64,000 nt of DNA from JAHBTB01 sp964451255 (GCA_964451255.1 CAYVHL010000001.1:1191445-1255444); one strand, 5' to 3'. Positions 25,518-34,698 are shown, numbered from the stretch's first letter. Numbers and translations are program-made. The notes: generated from the sequence alone by a model not told the origin.

Positions 25518-26618
25518 CTATCCGTCGCGCAAGCTCGGGTCGTAGGACGGGTAGCTACCGAGCACGACGGTCTCCATAGCCTCTTCCCGGATCTCCGCCA
25601 GGGCGGCGGCGACGTGGGGTTCGGTGTGGTGCCCCCCACAGTCGACATAGAAGATGTACTCGAACGCCGCCCTTTGGGCCGGACGGGACTCGATCATCAG
25701 CAGGTTCACGCCGTGCTTGTCAAAGGAACCCAGCACGCGGTAGAGCTCACCTGGCTTGTTCCTCAAGTTGAACATGAGCGTCGTCTTGTCCGAACCGCTG
25801 GGTGCGGGTTCGTTGTGGCCAAGGACCACGAACCTTGTCCGGTTGTTGCTCAGGTCCTCGATGTGTTCGGCGAGGATGTCGAGGTCGTAGGCCTCCAGGC
25901 ACAGACGGTTGGCGATCGCCGCGCCACTGGTGTCGTCCACCGCGCGCTCGGCTGCCCGGGCCGTGGGCACGACGTCGATGACTTCGGCGTGAGGTAGGTG
26001 CTCGCCTAACCAACGTCGGCACTGGGCAGCGGGTTGCGGCCCAGCGAACACGTGGGTCACCTCAGCCAAGGACTTGGCGCGTGACCCCAGATGGTGATGG
26101 ACATTGATAAACGTCTCAGCGCAAATTTTGACGTTAGTCACAGGAAACATGTCCAGCGTCTCGGGAATGACGCCGGCCGTCGAGTTCTCGATCGGGGCGA
26201 GGCCATAGTCGGCCTGGCCGTGGTCGACGGACAGGAAGACGTCCCGAATAGAGTCGACGGGCAGGAGTTCCACACTTCGTCCGAATGTCTCGACGACCGC
26301 TTGGTGGCTGTAGGTGCCGACGGGGCCCCAGAAGGCGACGGTCAAGACACGTTCGGCCGCTCTCCCCGCCGAGATGATCTCTCGGAAAATGGCCACGAGT
26401 TGCGTGTTCTTGAGCGGCGCGACGTCCAGCGAAGAAAGACGCTCGTAGATCTGCCGCTCGCGTTCAGGAGTGAAGAACGGCCTTTTGTCGCCGCCCTTGA
26501 TCCGGCCGACCTCCTGCGTCAGGTCTGTCCGACGCTTCAAGCAACGCACGATTTCCGCGTCGACGGCGTCGATGTCGGCGCGGACCTCTTCCAGCGTCCT
26601 TTGGCCCCGTTCGTCCAC
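25518..26618 (-). CDS. pheA: Chorismate mutase / prephenate dehydratase (P-protein)
   Basis: A 366-residue bifunctional enzyme of phenylalanine synthesis. Residues ~1-90 are an AroQ chorismate mutase (LEEVRADIDAVDAEIVRCLKRR), then the prephenate dehydratase domain with FWGPVGTYSHQAV, PIENSTAGVI and the catalytic NNRTRFVVLG, then an ACT domain (NKPGELYRVLGSFDKHGVNLLMIESRP) for Phe feedback. I place the start at GTG with first base 26618: a promoter TTGAGG-17-CATAAT ends seven bases before it, so the transcript would begin at the start codon. The longer TTG start at 26654 lies inside that -35 box. Confidence 0.9.
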   Translation of the reverse strand: MDERGQRTLEEVRADIDAVDAEIVRCLKRRTDLTQEVGRIKGGDKRPFFTPERERQIYERLSSLDVAPLKNTQLVAIFREIISAGRAAERVLTVAFWGPVGTYSHQAVVETFGRSVELLPVDSIRDVFLSVDHGQADYGLAPIENSTAGVIPETLDMFPVTNVKICAETFINVHHHLGSRAKSLAEVTHVFAGPQPAAQCRRWLGEHLPHAEVIDVVPTARAAERAVDDTSGAAIANRLCLEAYDLDILAEHIEDLSNNRTRFVVLGHNEPAPSGSDKTTLMFNLRNKPGELYRVLGSFDKHGVNLLMIESRPAQRAAFEYIFYVDCGGHHTEPHVAAALAEIREEAMETVVLGSYPSYDPSLRDG

Positions 26619-26625
26619 AAATTGG

Positions 26626-26654
26626 ATTATGGCGCGGCCCGACTGCCGCCTCAA
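26626..26654 (-). promoter_or_regulatory. pheA promoter giving a leaderless transcript
   Basis: On the minus strand TTGAGG (26654-26649) and CATAAT (26631-26626) are 17 bases apart. The GTG start codon is seven bases after the -10 element, where transcription would begin. No Shine-Dalgarno is present. Confidence 0.65.
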
Positions 26655-26686
26655 TCACCCCGTTGTCGGTTAGACTGGGACGCAGT

Positions 26687-27517
26687 TTGAACGAAGCCCT
26701 AAACGGCCTTCGCATACGCCTTTCTGGCCTTTGGAGCCCGGCAGACGCGCTGATCAACTGGATCGACATCCTGCTGGTCAGCTTCATCCTGTACCGGCTC
26801 CTCAAGCTCGTGCGGGGCAAGCGGGCGTGGCGGATCCTGGCCGGAGCGGGCATTTTCGTCGTCGCCTTGGTGGTGAGCGACTGGGTTCATCTGAGGACCC
26901 TCAACTTCATCTTGGTGAAGGCGACAGTTTTGGCCCCCGTCGCCTTGGTCGTCCTGTTTCTCCCCGAACTGAGACAGGCGTTGGAGGGCTTCGCACGGTT
27001 GGGCTTCTGGAACGAGCGCCTTACCGCGCGGTTCCTCTCGAACAGCCCCTTTCCGACACAACCGAGGCTGGAAGACATCGTCCAAGCGGTCGACACTTTG
27101 GCCAAGGCCCACACGGGCGCGCTCATCGTCGTCGAGAGGACGGCCCGTCTTGACGACATCATCGGGAACGGCATCCCGGTGAACGCCCTCGTCACCTCCA
27201 CGTTGCTTGAGGCGATGTTTTATGGCGAGAACCCGTTCCACGACGGCGCGGCAGTGATCCGTGGCGACCAAGTCGTGGCCGCTGGTTGCCGTCTGCCGTT
27301 GAGCGAGAGCTCCACGGTCGACCGGACCAAGCACATGCGCCATCGGGCCGGCTTAGGCATCAGTGAGGTGGCCGACTGCCTGGTCATCATCGTCAGCGAG
27401 GAACGGGGCAAGATCAGCGTGGCGCTAGAAGGGAAGCTCACCGAAGTGCAGCACATCCAAGATTTGCGCGCGATGCTCCGTCAAGAGATGTCGGTTGACA
27501 AGGAGCAAGAGGCATGA
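26687..27517 (+). CDS. cdaA: Diadenylate cyclase CdaA
   Basis: A ~276-residue membrane enzyme making cyclic di-AMP from two ATP. The N-terminal part has three membrane helices (INWIDILLVSFILYRLLKL, RILAGAGIFVVALVVS, ATVLAPVALVVLFLP), followed by the DAC catalytic domain with the DGA motif in FHDGAAVIRG and the RHR motif in MRHRAGLG. The start is uncertain: TTG at 26687 has GGGA upstream and TAGACT at 26671; an earlier TTG at 26663 has no support. cdaR follows with a four-base overlap. The usual third gene glmM is not adjacent. Confidence 0.9.
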   Translation: MNEALNGLRIRLSGLWSPADALINWIDILLVSFILYRLLKLVRGKRAWRILAGAGIFVVALVVSDWVHLRTLNFILVKATVLAPVALVVLFLPELRQALEGFARLGFWNERLTARFLSNSPFPTQPRLEDIVQAVDTLAKAHTGALIVVERTARLDDIIGNGIPVNALVTSTLLEAMFYGENPFHDGAAVIRGDQVVAAGCRLPLSESSTVDRTKHMRHRAGLGISEVADCLVIIVSEERGKISVALEGKLTEVQHIQDLRAMLRQEMSVDKEQEA

Positions 27518-28428
27518 GGCGGAACGACATGTTTCTGTACCTCTTTTCCTTTGTAATCACGCTCTTGGTCTGGTTGTATCTCGCCGACCCGGCAAGGACC
27601 GAAGAGAGAAACGTCACGCTCACCATCAGGCTGGCCCCCGGTATGGCGGTCGTGTATCCCCAGGAGACAGTGCCGGTGATGGTCACTGGCACCGCCACCT
27701 CGATGGCCCGCCTGAAGGCTGACGACCTCAAGGCCTCTGTCGATGTGACCGGCGTGACGACGGAGGGCGTGGCAGATGCCAGCGTCCATGTGACGGGGCC
27801 AAGCAGTCTGAACCTGACCTACACGCCCAAGCAACCCCATATGCGTCTCTCCTTGGAAAAGGAGAAGTCCCGGATCCTCCCGGTGGAGTTCGACCGGCCC
27901 GGGCTGAACGGCGAGACCGCGACCACCGTGCCACCGACCGTCAAAGTGACCGGCCCGCACTCCGTCGTCGAAAGAGTGATGCGTGCCGTGGTGGACTATG
28001 ACTTGGGCAGGTCGGCGTCCGAGCAGGCCATCCAGTGGGAAGTCCACCTGCTTGCCCGGGATCGCGAGGCCATAACCACGTTGGCGATCGACCCCAAGAC
28101 TGTTCAAGTCGACACGAACTCGATCAGCTTGGCGCCGCGTCTGCTGACCGTGTCTCCCGTTATTCACGGCAAACCTGCCGACGGATACACGATGGTCAGC
28201 ACCGACGTCGTGCCGATCAGGCTGAGCGCAAGGTTGTCCCCGGCCCAAGCTTCGGTCATCTCGGCACTGTTCACAAAGGAAGTGAACATCGAGGGTGCGA
28301 AGGCAGACGTGCAACAGACGGTCGAAGTCGTCGTCCCAGAGGGGGTTCGCGTCATCGGGCCGACGGCCGTCTCTGTCACCGTCCGAATCGTGAAGGTTCC
28401 GGGGACGGACAAGAAGGGCAAGCCTTGA
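27514..28428 (+). CDS. cdaR: CdaR/YbbR-domain regulator of diadenylate cyclase
   Basis: A 304-residue protein with one N-terminal membrane helix (MFLYLFSFVITLLVWLYLA) and then about three extracytoplasmic YbbR repeats of ~85 residues, each with a PxTVxVTGP-type turn (PPTVKVTGPHSVV, GVRVIGPTAVSVTVRI). In Firmicutes CdaR binds CdaA and tunes c-di-AMP synthesis. ATGA overlaps the cdaA stop, so the two proteins are made together. Confidence 0.87.
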   Translation: MRRNDMFLYLFSFVITLLVWLYLADPARTEERNVTLTIRLAPGMAVVYPQETVPVMVTGTATSMARLKADDLKASVDVTGVTTEGVADASVHVTGPSSLNLTYTPKQPHMRLSLEKEKSRILPVEFDRPGLNGETATTVPPTVKVTGPHSVVERVMRAVVDYDLGRSASEQAIQWEVHLLARDREAITTLAIDPKTVQVDTNSISLAPRLLTVSPVIHGKPADGYTMVSTDVVPIRLSARLSPAQASVISALFTKEVNIEGAKADVQQTVEVVVPEGVRVIGPTAVSVTVRIVKVPGTDKKGKP

Positions 28429-29201
28429 TCGAATGCCGCCCCATCACCCGTGGGGCCGAGGAGGAGGCCTTCCTGACCGTGCTTTGCAAGGTCTTTGACC
28501 TGGAGATAGAACGGGCACGGGTCGTCTTTTTCAACGAGCCGTTCTTCGACCTCGGGCGTAAATGGGCGCTGTTTGAGGACGGGCGCATCGCGACGATCCT
28601 CACCACCGCCCCGTTGGAGTTCGGATGGGGAAGGGCGGTCGGCATCGCCGGTGTGGGCACCTTGCCGGAATCGCGGATGCGGGGGCACGCGACCAGGCTG
28701 GTCGCGGAAGCCTTAGACAAGGCCTCCCGAGACCGGGAAGGTGCCGCATTGCTTTTCGCGAACAGCCCGCGCGTATATGAGCGGGCTGGGTTCACCGTCT
28801 TGGACGAAGTCGTTCGGTGCGACCTTGCCTACCAACGGAACCAGCCGCCCGCCGAGGCCCTGACCAATGATGAGGTCCGGGAAACCTACGGCAAATGGGC
28901 GGAAGGTGACGACGACCGTTTGCGCCGTGACGACCGCCGTTGGCGTTACTGGGAGTGGGTGTCGCGGCCGTGCGAACCCTACGGCGGAGGCTATATCTGC
29001 CATGAGGCCATGCTCTGTCGCGAAGCGGTGGTCTACACACGGGAAGACGCCTGGCCGGTGATGCCGGGTAGCCAATGGACGGGACTGAAGTCAATGACCT
29101 CTCGGCTCGGCGTGCCCGCCGGCCCTCCGCGCCATGAGCTGTGGCTCATGGGGCGCGGATTCCCGCGGGTGCCGCAGATGTTTATGACGGACCAGTTCTG
29201 A
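28425..29201 (+). CDS. GNAT-family N-acetyltransferase (Eis-like)
   Basis: A 258-residue acetyltransferase. The acetyl-CoA-binding motif is GVGTLPESRMRGHATRLVAEALDKA, followed by LLFANSPRVYERAGF, typical of Acetyltransf_9/Eis-like GNAT proteins. The TTG start overlaps the cdaR stop (TTGA). The C-terminal half (RYWEWVSRPCEPYGGG) is a separate domain without known function. The substrate cannot be read from the sequence. Confidence 0.8.
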   Translation: MIECRPITRGAEEEAFLTVLCKVFDLEIERARVVFFNEPFFDLGRKWALFEDGRIATILTTAPLEFGWGRAVGIAGVGTLPESRMRGHATRLVAEALDKASRDREGAALLFANSPRVYERAGFTVLDEVVRCDLAYQRNQPPAEALTNDEVRETYGKWAEGDDDRLRRDDRRWRYWEWVSRPCEPYGGGYICHEAMLCREAVVYTREDAWPVMPGSQWTGLKSMTSRLGVPAGPPRHELWLMGRGFPRVPQMFMTDQF

Positions 29202-29317
29202 GACATTGGGCGCTTTGCACTTTTTAAGTGCAAGTTGTGCCTGGTGATCTTGCCTGGTCAGGTTCAAAATGTTTGCCGTCAACAACTGGCTCAGTTTGGT
29301 TTAGCCTCAAAACTGGC

Positions 29318-29323
29318 TACACT
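29318..29323 (+). promoter_or_regulatory. -10 element (TACACT) for the DUF1549/DUF1553 gene
   Basis: TACACT ends six bases before ATG 29330 and no Shine-Dalgarno is visible. A weak TTTGGT lies 17 bases upstream (29295-29300). The arrangement predicts a leaderless mRNA. Confidence 0.45.
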
Positions 29324-29329
29324 GAACGT

Positions 29330-32300
29330 ATGCAGTTCAGACTGGGACGGGTCGCGACGTTGGCGGGAAGCGCGGGTGCCCTCGCAGTTGCCGTCGCAGT
29401 ACCCACGAGCCAGCGGGCGAAGGCTCCGAAGGTCGAGTTCAACCGCGACGTCCGGGTGATCCTGTCCAACTGCATGGCGTGCCACGGCCCGAGTTCAGGG
29501 GAGGGCATGGGCGGCCTCCGTCTCGACGCGTTCGACACCGCCACCAAGACCCTGCCCGACGGCAAGCGGGCGATCGTGCCGGGGAAGCCTGGCGAGAGCG
29601 AGCTCCTGAAACGGGTCGAATCGAAAGACCCTGGCTACATGATGCCGCCTCCGGAGTCGCACAAGACGGTCTCCAAGGATCAGATCCAAACCTTGCGCGA
29701 CTGGATCGCGGAAGGCGCCCAGTACAAGGAGCATTGGGCGTTCGTCAAACCCGTCCGCCCCGCCTTGCCCGAGGTCCAGGACAAGAACTGGCCCAAGAAC
29801 GACATCGACTACTTTGTCCTCGCCAACCTTGAGAGCCACGGCCTGAAACCGGAGCCCGAGGCCGACAGGGCGACCCTGATCCGTCGCGTGTCCCTGGACT
29901 TGACCGGGCTTCCGCCGACCCCGGGCGAAGTCGAAGCTTTCGTCAACGACCAGTCGCCGAAGGCATACGAAAAGGTCGTCGACCGACTGCTCGCCTCGCC
30001 CCGGTACGGGGAACGCATGGCGATGGATTGGATGGACTACTCCCGCTATGCGGACAGCAACGGCTATCAAGCGGACTACGAGCGATACCAGTCGCGATGG
30101 CGCGATTGGGTGATCGACGCCTTCAACAAGAACATGCCGTACGACGAGTTCACGGTGGACCAGATCGCCGGCGACCTCCTGCCCCACGCGACGATGGAAC
30201 AGCGGCTGGCCACCGGGTTCAACCGCAACCACCGGATCAACACGGAAGGCGGGGTCATCCCCGAAGAGTGGCGGGTCGAGACGGTCATCGACCGCGTCGA
30301 CACGACGTCGGCCATCTGGCTCGGCCTCACGGTCGGCTGCGCCCGGTGCCACGACCACAAGTTCGACCCGGTGAGCCAGAAGGACTTCTATCGGCTCTTC
30401 GCGTTTTTCAACAATGTCCCCGAATCCGGCACGGGCGTCGAACGGCCAGTCAACCATCCGCCGGTCATGGACGCGCCGACTCCGGCCCAGACGGCGAAAA
30501 TGGCCCATTACGACCGGGCGATCAAGGAACTGGGCGCCTGGTTGGACAAGGAAGCAGCCAAGCGAGAGGATGTCGCCGCCGATTGGCGGCCAAAGAACCT
30601 CCTCGGGGCCGTCACAAACGGCCTGGTGGAACGGTTCGCTTTCACCAAGGGCGGTAGCAAGGCGGGGTCGAACAATGGCGGCGTGGCCTATGAGCCGGGA
30701 CGGGCGACGGGGGCCGTCGTCACTGACGACAAGTCGTTCGTCGATCTCGGAGGCGTCGCCGACTTTGAGCGCGACCAACCGTTCAGCTTTTCGCTGTGGA
30801 TCAAGCCCAAGAACGGTGAGGGCTCCCCCCTGTCCCGCATGGATTCGAACGACGCTTTCCGGGGTTGGGAGTGTTCGCTCAGCGACGGCCGACCGCAAGC
30901 CCATATCATCAACAAATGGCCGGACAACGCCGTCAAGGTCTCCGCGAAAGACGTAAAGCTACCTAACGACCGGTGGAGCCACCTCGTCGTCACATACGAC
31001 GGTTCGTCCAAGGCTGCCGGAATGAAGATGTACGTGGACGGCCAGCCGGTCGCCGTCAACGTCGACAACGACAACCTGAACCAGACCGTTCGAACCAAGG
31101 TCACGACCAAGGTCGGCCGACGTACGAACAGCGAGACCTTCACCGGCGCCGTGGACGACGTCGCTATCTTCAACCGAGTGTTGACGCCGGAAGAAGCCGC
31201 CACCTTAGCCTCCACGTCTCCCGCTCTACCGTTGGTCTCGATCGACAAGGGTAAGCGCACTCCTAGCCAGCGGCTCGACTTGGCCCGCTACTACTGTCTG
31301 GCCCATGACGACCAGTTCGCGGCTCGTGACAGGCAACGGGCGGACGTGGCCGCGCGAAGGGAAGAACTCAAAGCGGAGATTCCTAACGTGATGGTCATGG
31401 AAGAGATGCCGAAGCCGCGTGACTGCTACGTCCTTGTTCGGGGCCAATACGACAAGCACGGTGAGAAAGTGACGGCCGGGCTACCGTCATTCCTGCCGCC
31501 GATGCCCAAGGGGCAGCCTGAGAACCGGCTCGGTCTGGCGAGGTGGATCGTCTCCCCGGACAACCCGCTCACAGCCCGTGTCACCGTCAACCGCATGTGG
31601 GCGCGTTTCTTCGGGGCCGGGATCGTGGGGACGATCGAAGATTTCGGCACAAGAGCGGACTACCCGAACAACCCTGAACTCCTTGATTGGCTTGCGACCG
31701 AGTTCCTGCGGCTCAAATGGGATCTCAAGGGGATGATGAAGGAGATCGCCATGAGCGCCTCCTATCGCCAATCCTCGAACATCACCGCCGAGAAACTCGA
31801 GGCAGACCCTGAGAATAAGATGATCTGTCGTGGGCCACGGTTCAGGTTGCAAGGCGAGGTCATTCGCGACCAGGCCCTTTTTGTCAGCGGGCTGCTGGTC
31901 GAAAAGCTAGGCGGCCCGTCCGTCCGGCCCTATATGCCGCCTGGCATCTGGGACGAGACAAACATGTATGGGAACCTCCGCGATTACAAGCACGACATCG
32001 GGCCCGGGCTCTATCGCCGAAGCCTTTACACGATCTGGAAGCGCACCGCCGCCCCGCCAAACATGCTCTTGTTCGACGTGCCGTCACGCGAGACCTGCCG
32101 GATGATGCGGGCGAGGACGGACACGCCGCTCCAGGCCCTTACTCTGATGAACGACGAGACGTACATCGAAGCGGCACGTGTTCTGGCGCAGAGAATGCTC
32201 AAGGAAGGGGGGTCGACGCCGGAGTCGCGCCTGACCTACGGGTTCCAACTGGTCATGTGCCGCAAACCGACGGACGCGGAGGTCAAGTTGCTCGCCGACG

Positions 32301-32470
32301 GAGTGGCTAAGAGGGCCGAGAAATTCCGGGCAGACCCTGCCGCAGAAGCCGGCATCCTCGGTGAAGGCGTCTCCCCAGTCCCCGACAAGTTGGACAAGTC
32401 TGAGCTTGCCGCTTACACCATAGCGGCCAGCGCGTTGCTCAACACCGACGAAGCGATCACAAAGGAGTAA
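29330..32470 (+). CDS. Planctomycete-type cytochrome with DUF1549, LamG and DUF1553 domains
   Basis: A 1046-residue exported protein. In order: a signal peptide; a PSCyt1 cytochrome c domain with NCMACHGPSSG; DUF1549 (DYFVLANLESHGLKPEPEADR, LIRRVSLDLTGLPPTPGEV, GCARCHDHKFDPVSQ, a second CxxCH); a LamG/concanavalin-like domain (FSLWIKPKNGEG... WSHLVVTYDG... GAVDDVAIFNRVL); and DUF1553 (NPLTARVTVNRMWARFFGAGIV, ASYRQSS). This is the standard layout in Planctomycetota and relatives, where the partner is a DUF1501 protein, as here two bases downstream. Roles in sulfated-polysaccharide breakdown have been proposed but not shown. ATG 29330 is chosen for the signal peptide and -10 spacing. Confidence 0.88.
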   Translation: MQFRLGRVATLAGSAGALAVAVAVPTSQRAKAPKVEFNRDVRVILSNCMACHGPSSGEGMGGLRLDAFDTATKTLPDGKRAIVPGKPGESELLKRVESKDPGYMMPPPESHKTVSKDQIQTLRDWIAEGAQYKEHWAFVKPVRPALPEVQDKNWPKNDIDYFVLANLESHGLKPEPEADRATLIRRVSLDLTGLPPTPGEVEAFVNDQSPKAYEKVVDRLLASPRYGERMAMDWMDYSRYADSNGYQADYERYQSRWRDWVIDAFNKNMPYDEFTVDQIAGDLLPHATMEQRLATGFNRNHRINTEGGVIPEEWRVETVIDRVDTTSAIWLGLTVGCARCHDHKFDPVSQKDFYRLFAFFNNVPESGTGVERPVNHPPVMDAPTPAQTAKMAHYDRAIKELGAWLDKEAAKREDVAADWRPKNLLGAVTNGLVERFAFTKGGSKAGSNNGGVAYEPGRATGAVVTDDKSFVDLGGVADFERDQPFSFSLWIKPKNGEGSPLSRMDSNDAFRGWECSLSDGRPQAHIINKWPDNAVKVSAKDVKLPNDRWSHLVVTYDGSSKAAGMKMYVDGQPVAVNVDNDNLNQTVRTKVTTKVGRRTNSETFTGAVDDVAIFNRVLTPEEAATLASTSPALPLVSIDKGKRTPSQRLDLARYYCLAHDDQFAARDRQRADVAARREELKAEIPNVMVMEEMPKPRDCYVLVRGQYDKHGEKVTAGLPSFLPPMPKGQPENRLGLARWIVSPDNPLTARVTVNRMWARFFGAGIVGTIEDFGTRADYPNNPELLDWLATEFLRLKWDLKGMMKEIAMSASYRQSSNITAEKLEADPENKMICRGPRFRLQGEVIRDQALFVSGLLVEKLGGPSVRPYMPPGIWDETNMYGNLRDYKHDIGPGLYRRSLYTIWKRTAAPPNMLLFDVPSRETCRMMRARTDTPLQALTLMNDETYIEAARVLAQRMLKEGGSTPESRLTYGFQLVMCRKPTDAEVKLLADGVAKRAEKFRADPAAEAGILGEGVSPVPDKLDKSELAAYTIAASALLNTDEAITKE

Positions 32471-32472
32471 AG

Positions 32473-33948
32473 ATGGACCAACAATACAGACTGCAAGACC
32501 AGTTCAACCGACGGACGTTTCTGAAGCGGACGAGCGGTTTGGGGCTCGCCGCCCTCGTGGGCATCCTGGGCGACGAAGGTTTCGCGTCCGTTTTGCCTGG
32601 TTCGGGCCCCGACGACCTGAAGCGTGTCGGCGGCTTGCCAGAGTTCCCGAACTTCGCGCCCAAGGCCAAGCGGGTCATCTATCTCTTCCAGAGCGGCGCG
32701 CCGAGCCAGATGGAGCTCTTCGACCCCAAACCGCATTTGGCGGACAAGCGGATGGAAGAGTTGCCTGCCTCCGTGCGGATGGGCCAGCGCCTCACCGGCA
32801 TGACCAGCGGTCAGAAGTCGTTCCCGGTCGCGCCAAGCATCTACAAGTTCCAGAAGCACGGCCAGTGCGGCATGGAGCTCAGCGAACTCTTGCCCAACCT
32901 CGGCGGCATGGCCGATGAGCTCTGCTTGGTCCGGTCGATGTTCACCGACGCGATCAACCATGACCCGGCCGTCACGTTCTGCCAGTCGGGGTTCCAACTG
33001 GCGGGAAGGCCGAGCATCGGGGCTTGGCTGACCTACGGCCTTGGCACGATGAACGCGGACCTGCCCTCCTACGTCGTCCTCACCAGCATCGGCAGCGGGC
33101 GCAAGGACGACCAGCCGCTCTACGACCGGCTGTGGGGTTCTGGGTTCTTGCCCACCAAGTACCAAGGCGTCAAGTTCCGGAACACCGGCGACCCTGTCCT
33201 CTTCATCTCCGACCCGCACGGCATCGACCGGGAAACCAGGCGGGAGATGCTCGACGAACTGATGGGCTTGAACAAGATCCGCCGCGCGGCGACGGGCGAC
33301 CCGGAGATCGACACCCGCATCTCCCAATACGAGCTCGCGTTCCGCATGCAGACTTCGGTGCCGGAACTGCTGGACATCAAATCGGAGCCAGCCAGCATCC
33401 TAGAGATGTACGGTAAGGACGTCGAACGCAAAGGGTCGTTCGCATACAACTGCCTGCTCGCCCGTCGTATGGCGGAACGGGGCGTGCGGTTCGTCCAACT
33501 CTTCCATATGGGTTGGGACCACCACTTCAACCTGCCCATGGCGATCAAGGGCCAGGCGGAGGATATCGACCAGCCTTCGGCGGCCCTCCTCAAAGACCTG
33601 AAGCAGCGCGGCATGCTCGACGACACTTTGGTCGTCTGGGGCGGCGAGTTCGGGCGGACGGTGTATTCCCAGGGCGAACTGACGGCGACGAACTACGGCC
33701 GTGACCACCATCCGCGCTGTTTCTCCGTATGGATGGCGGGCGGCGGGGTCAAGCAGGGCTTGACGTACGGGACGACCGACGACTATAGCTACAACATCAC
33801 CGAGAACCCGGTCAGCGTCCACGACCTCCACGCGACGATGTTGCACCTGCTGGGCATCGACCACACGCAGTTGACGTACCGGTTCCAGGGCCGTGACTAC
33901 CGATTGACCGACAGCGTCGGGGACGTCGTCCCTGCATTGATGGCCTGA
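32473..33948 (+). CDS. DUF1501 family secreted protein
   Basis: A 491-residue protein with a twin-arginine-like leader (RRTFLKRTSGLGLAALVG) and the DUF1501 body: KRVIYLFQSGAPSQMELFDPKP, VRSMFTDAINHDPAVTFCQSG, GWDHHFNLP, TLVVWGGEFGRT and the terminal HATMLHLLGIDHTQLTYRFQGRDYRLTD. DUF1501 has an alkaline-phosphatase-like/sulfatase-like fold. It starts two bases after the DUF1549/DUF1553 gene and forms one functional pair with it. Confidence 0.9.
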   Translation: MDQQYRLQDQFNRRTFLKRTSGLGLAALVGILGDEGFASVLPGSGPDDLKRVGGLPEFPNFAPKAKRVIYLFQSGAPSQMELFDPKPHLADKRMEELPASVRMGQRLTGMTSGQKSFPVAPSIYKFQKHGQCGMELSELLPNLGGMADELCLVRSMFTDAINHDPAVTFCQSGFQLAGRPSIGAWLTYGLGTMNADLPSYVVLTSIGSGRKDDQPLYDRLWGSGFLPTKYQGVKFRNTGDPVLFISDPHGIDRETRREMLDELMGLNKIRRAATGDPEIDTRISQYELAFRMQTSVPELLDIKSEPASILEMYGKDVERKGSFAYNCLLARRMAERGVRFVQLFHMGWDHHFNLPMAIKGQAEDIDQPSAALLKDLKQRGMLDDTLVVWGGEFGRTVYSQGELTATNYGRDHHPRCFSVWMAGGGVKQGLTYGTTDDYSYNITENPVSVHDLHATMLHLLGIDHTQLTYRFQGRDYRLTDSVGDVVPALMA

Positions 33949-33983
33949 CCAGCAAGTCGTGTGGCCCAGGGGCTCGTTGTGGC

Positions 33984-34682
33984 ATGATGGCCGACACCGT
34001 GTCGCGCGCACACCCCTTGGACAATCCGATGTGGTCGGCGCTGACGACACGGCACGCGCACCTGGCAATCGGCGGCGCCCTGGCCAGGCGCTACCCACCG
34101 GACTATGGCCCGTTCATCGCGGTGAAAGAGGCCACCGCCGAAGCTGACCTGGAGGCGGTGTCCCTAGTAGCCAAGGGCGAGCGCATCTGCTTCGGTGCGG
34201 TCGCGCCGCCCTTGTCTCTGGCTTGGCGCCTGGAACGACACGCCCCGATTCTCCAAATGGTGTTCGAGGGCCCGAACAGCACCGAACAAGCCGTCGGGGG
34301 CGTCGCTAGGCTGGGAGCGTCAGACCTGCCCTCGATGGTCGACCTGACCGAACTCGTCTATCCGGACTACTTCCGCCCGACCACAGCCGAGAATGGAGTG
34401 TTCTACGGCGTGTTTGACGACGGCTGCCTTGTGGCGATGGCAGGCACGCGGTTCACCACCGACGGATTCACCGAGGTCACGGCGGTGTGCACACATCCCG
34501 ACCACCAGGGGAGGGGCCACGCGCGGCGGCTGGTCGACCGGCTGGTCGCCCACATCATCTCTGACGGCGACCAGCCGTTCCTCCATGTGGACGAGGACAA
34601 CGAACGGGCCATCGGGGTCTACGAGAGGGCCGGTTTCATCAAGAGGCGCATCGTTCCTCTCTGGGTCGTGACGCGAGTCTAG
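33984..34682 (+). CDS. GNAT-family N-acetyltransferase (FR47-like)
   Basis: A 232-residue protein with the C-terminal GNAT fold: VYPDYFRPTTAENGVFYGV, TEVTAVCTHPDHQGRGHARRLVDRL (the acetyl-CoA loop QGRGHA) and FLHVDEDNERAIGVYERAGF. The N-terminal 110 residues are a less conserved GNAT-like half, so the protein is a tandem of the FR47 type. The substrate is unknown. It does not look part of the DUF1501 operon because a new -10-like box follows before the next gene. Confidence 0.82.
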   Translation: MMADTVSRAHPLDNPMWSALTTRHAHLAIGGALARRYPPDYGPFIAVKEATAEADLEAVSLVAKGERICFGAVAPPLSLAWRLERHAPILQMVFEGPNSTEQAVGGVARLGASDLPSMVDLTELVYPDYFRPTTAENGVFYGVFDDGCLVAMAGTRFTTDGFTEVTAVCTHPDHQGRGHARRLVDRLVAHIISDGDQPFLHVDEDNERAIGVYERAGFIKRRIVPLWVVTRV

Positions 34683-34687
34683 ACCGG

Positions 34688-34693
34688 TAGACT
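34688..34693 (+). promoter_or_regulatory. -10 element (TAGACT) before the metalloprotease gene
   Basis: TAGACT ends five bases before ATG 34699 with no ribosome-binding site between, consistent with a leaderless transcript. No matching -35 is evident. Confidence 0.35.
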
Positions 34694-34698
34694 CGGCC

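Noticed and set aside
25304..25520. 5S rRNA gene on the minus strand
   Set aside because: Two conserved blocks have the right spacing, but the loop-E partner strand and closing helix are missing. Kept only as a low-confidence finding.
28035..28424. N-terminal extension of the GNAT protein
   Set aside because: It lies in another frame of cdaR and is Arg/Ser-rich; the TTG overlapping the cdaR stop gives a normal GNAT N-terminus.
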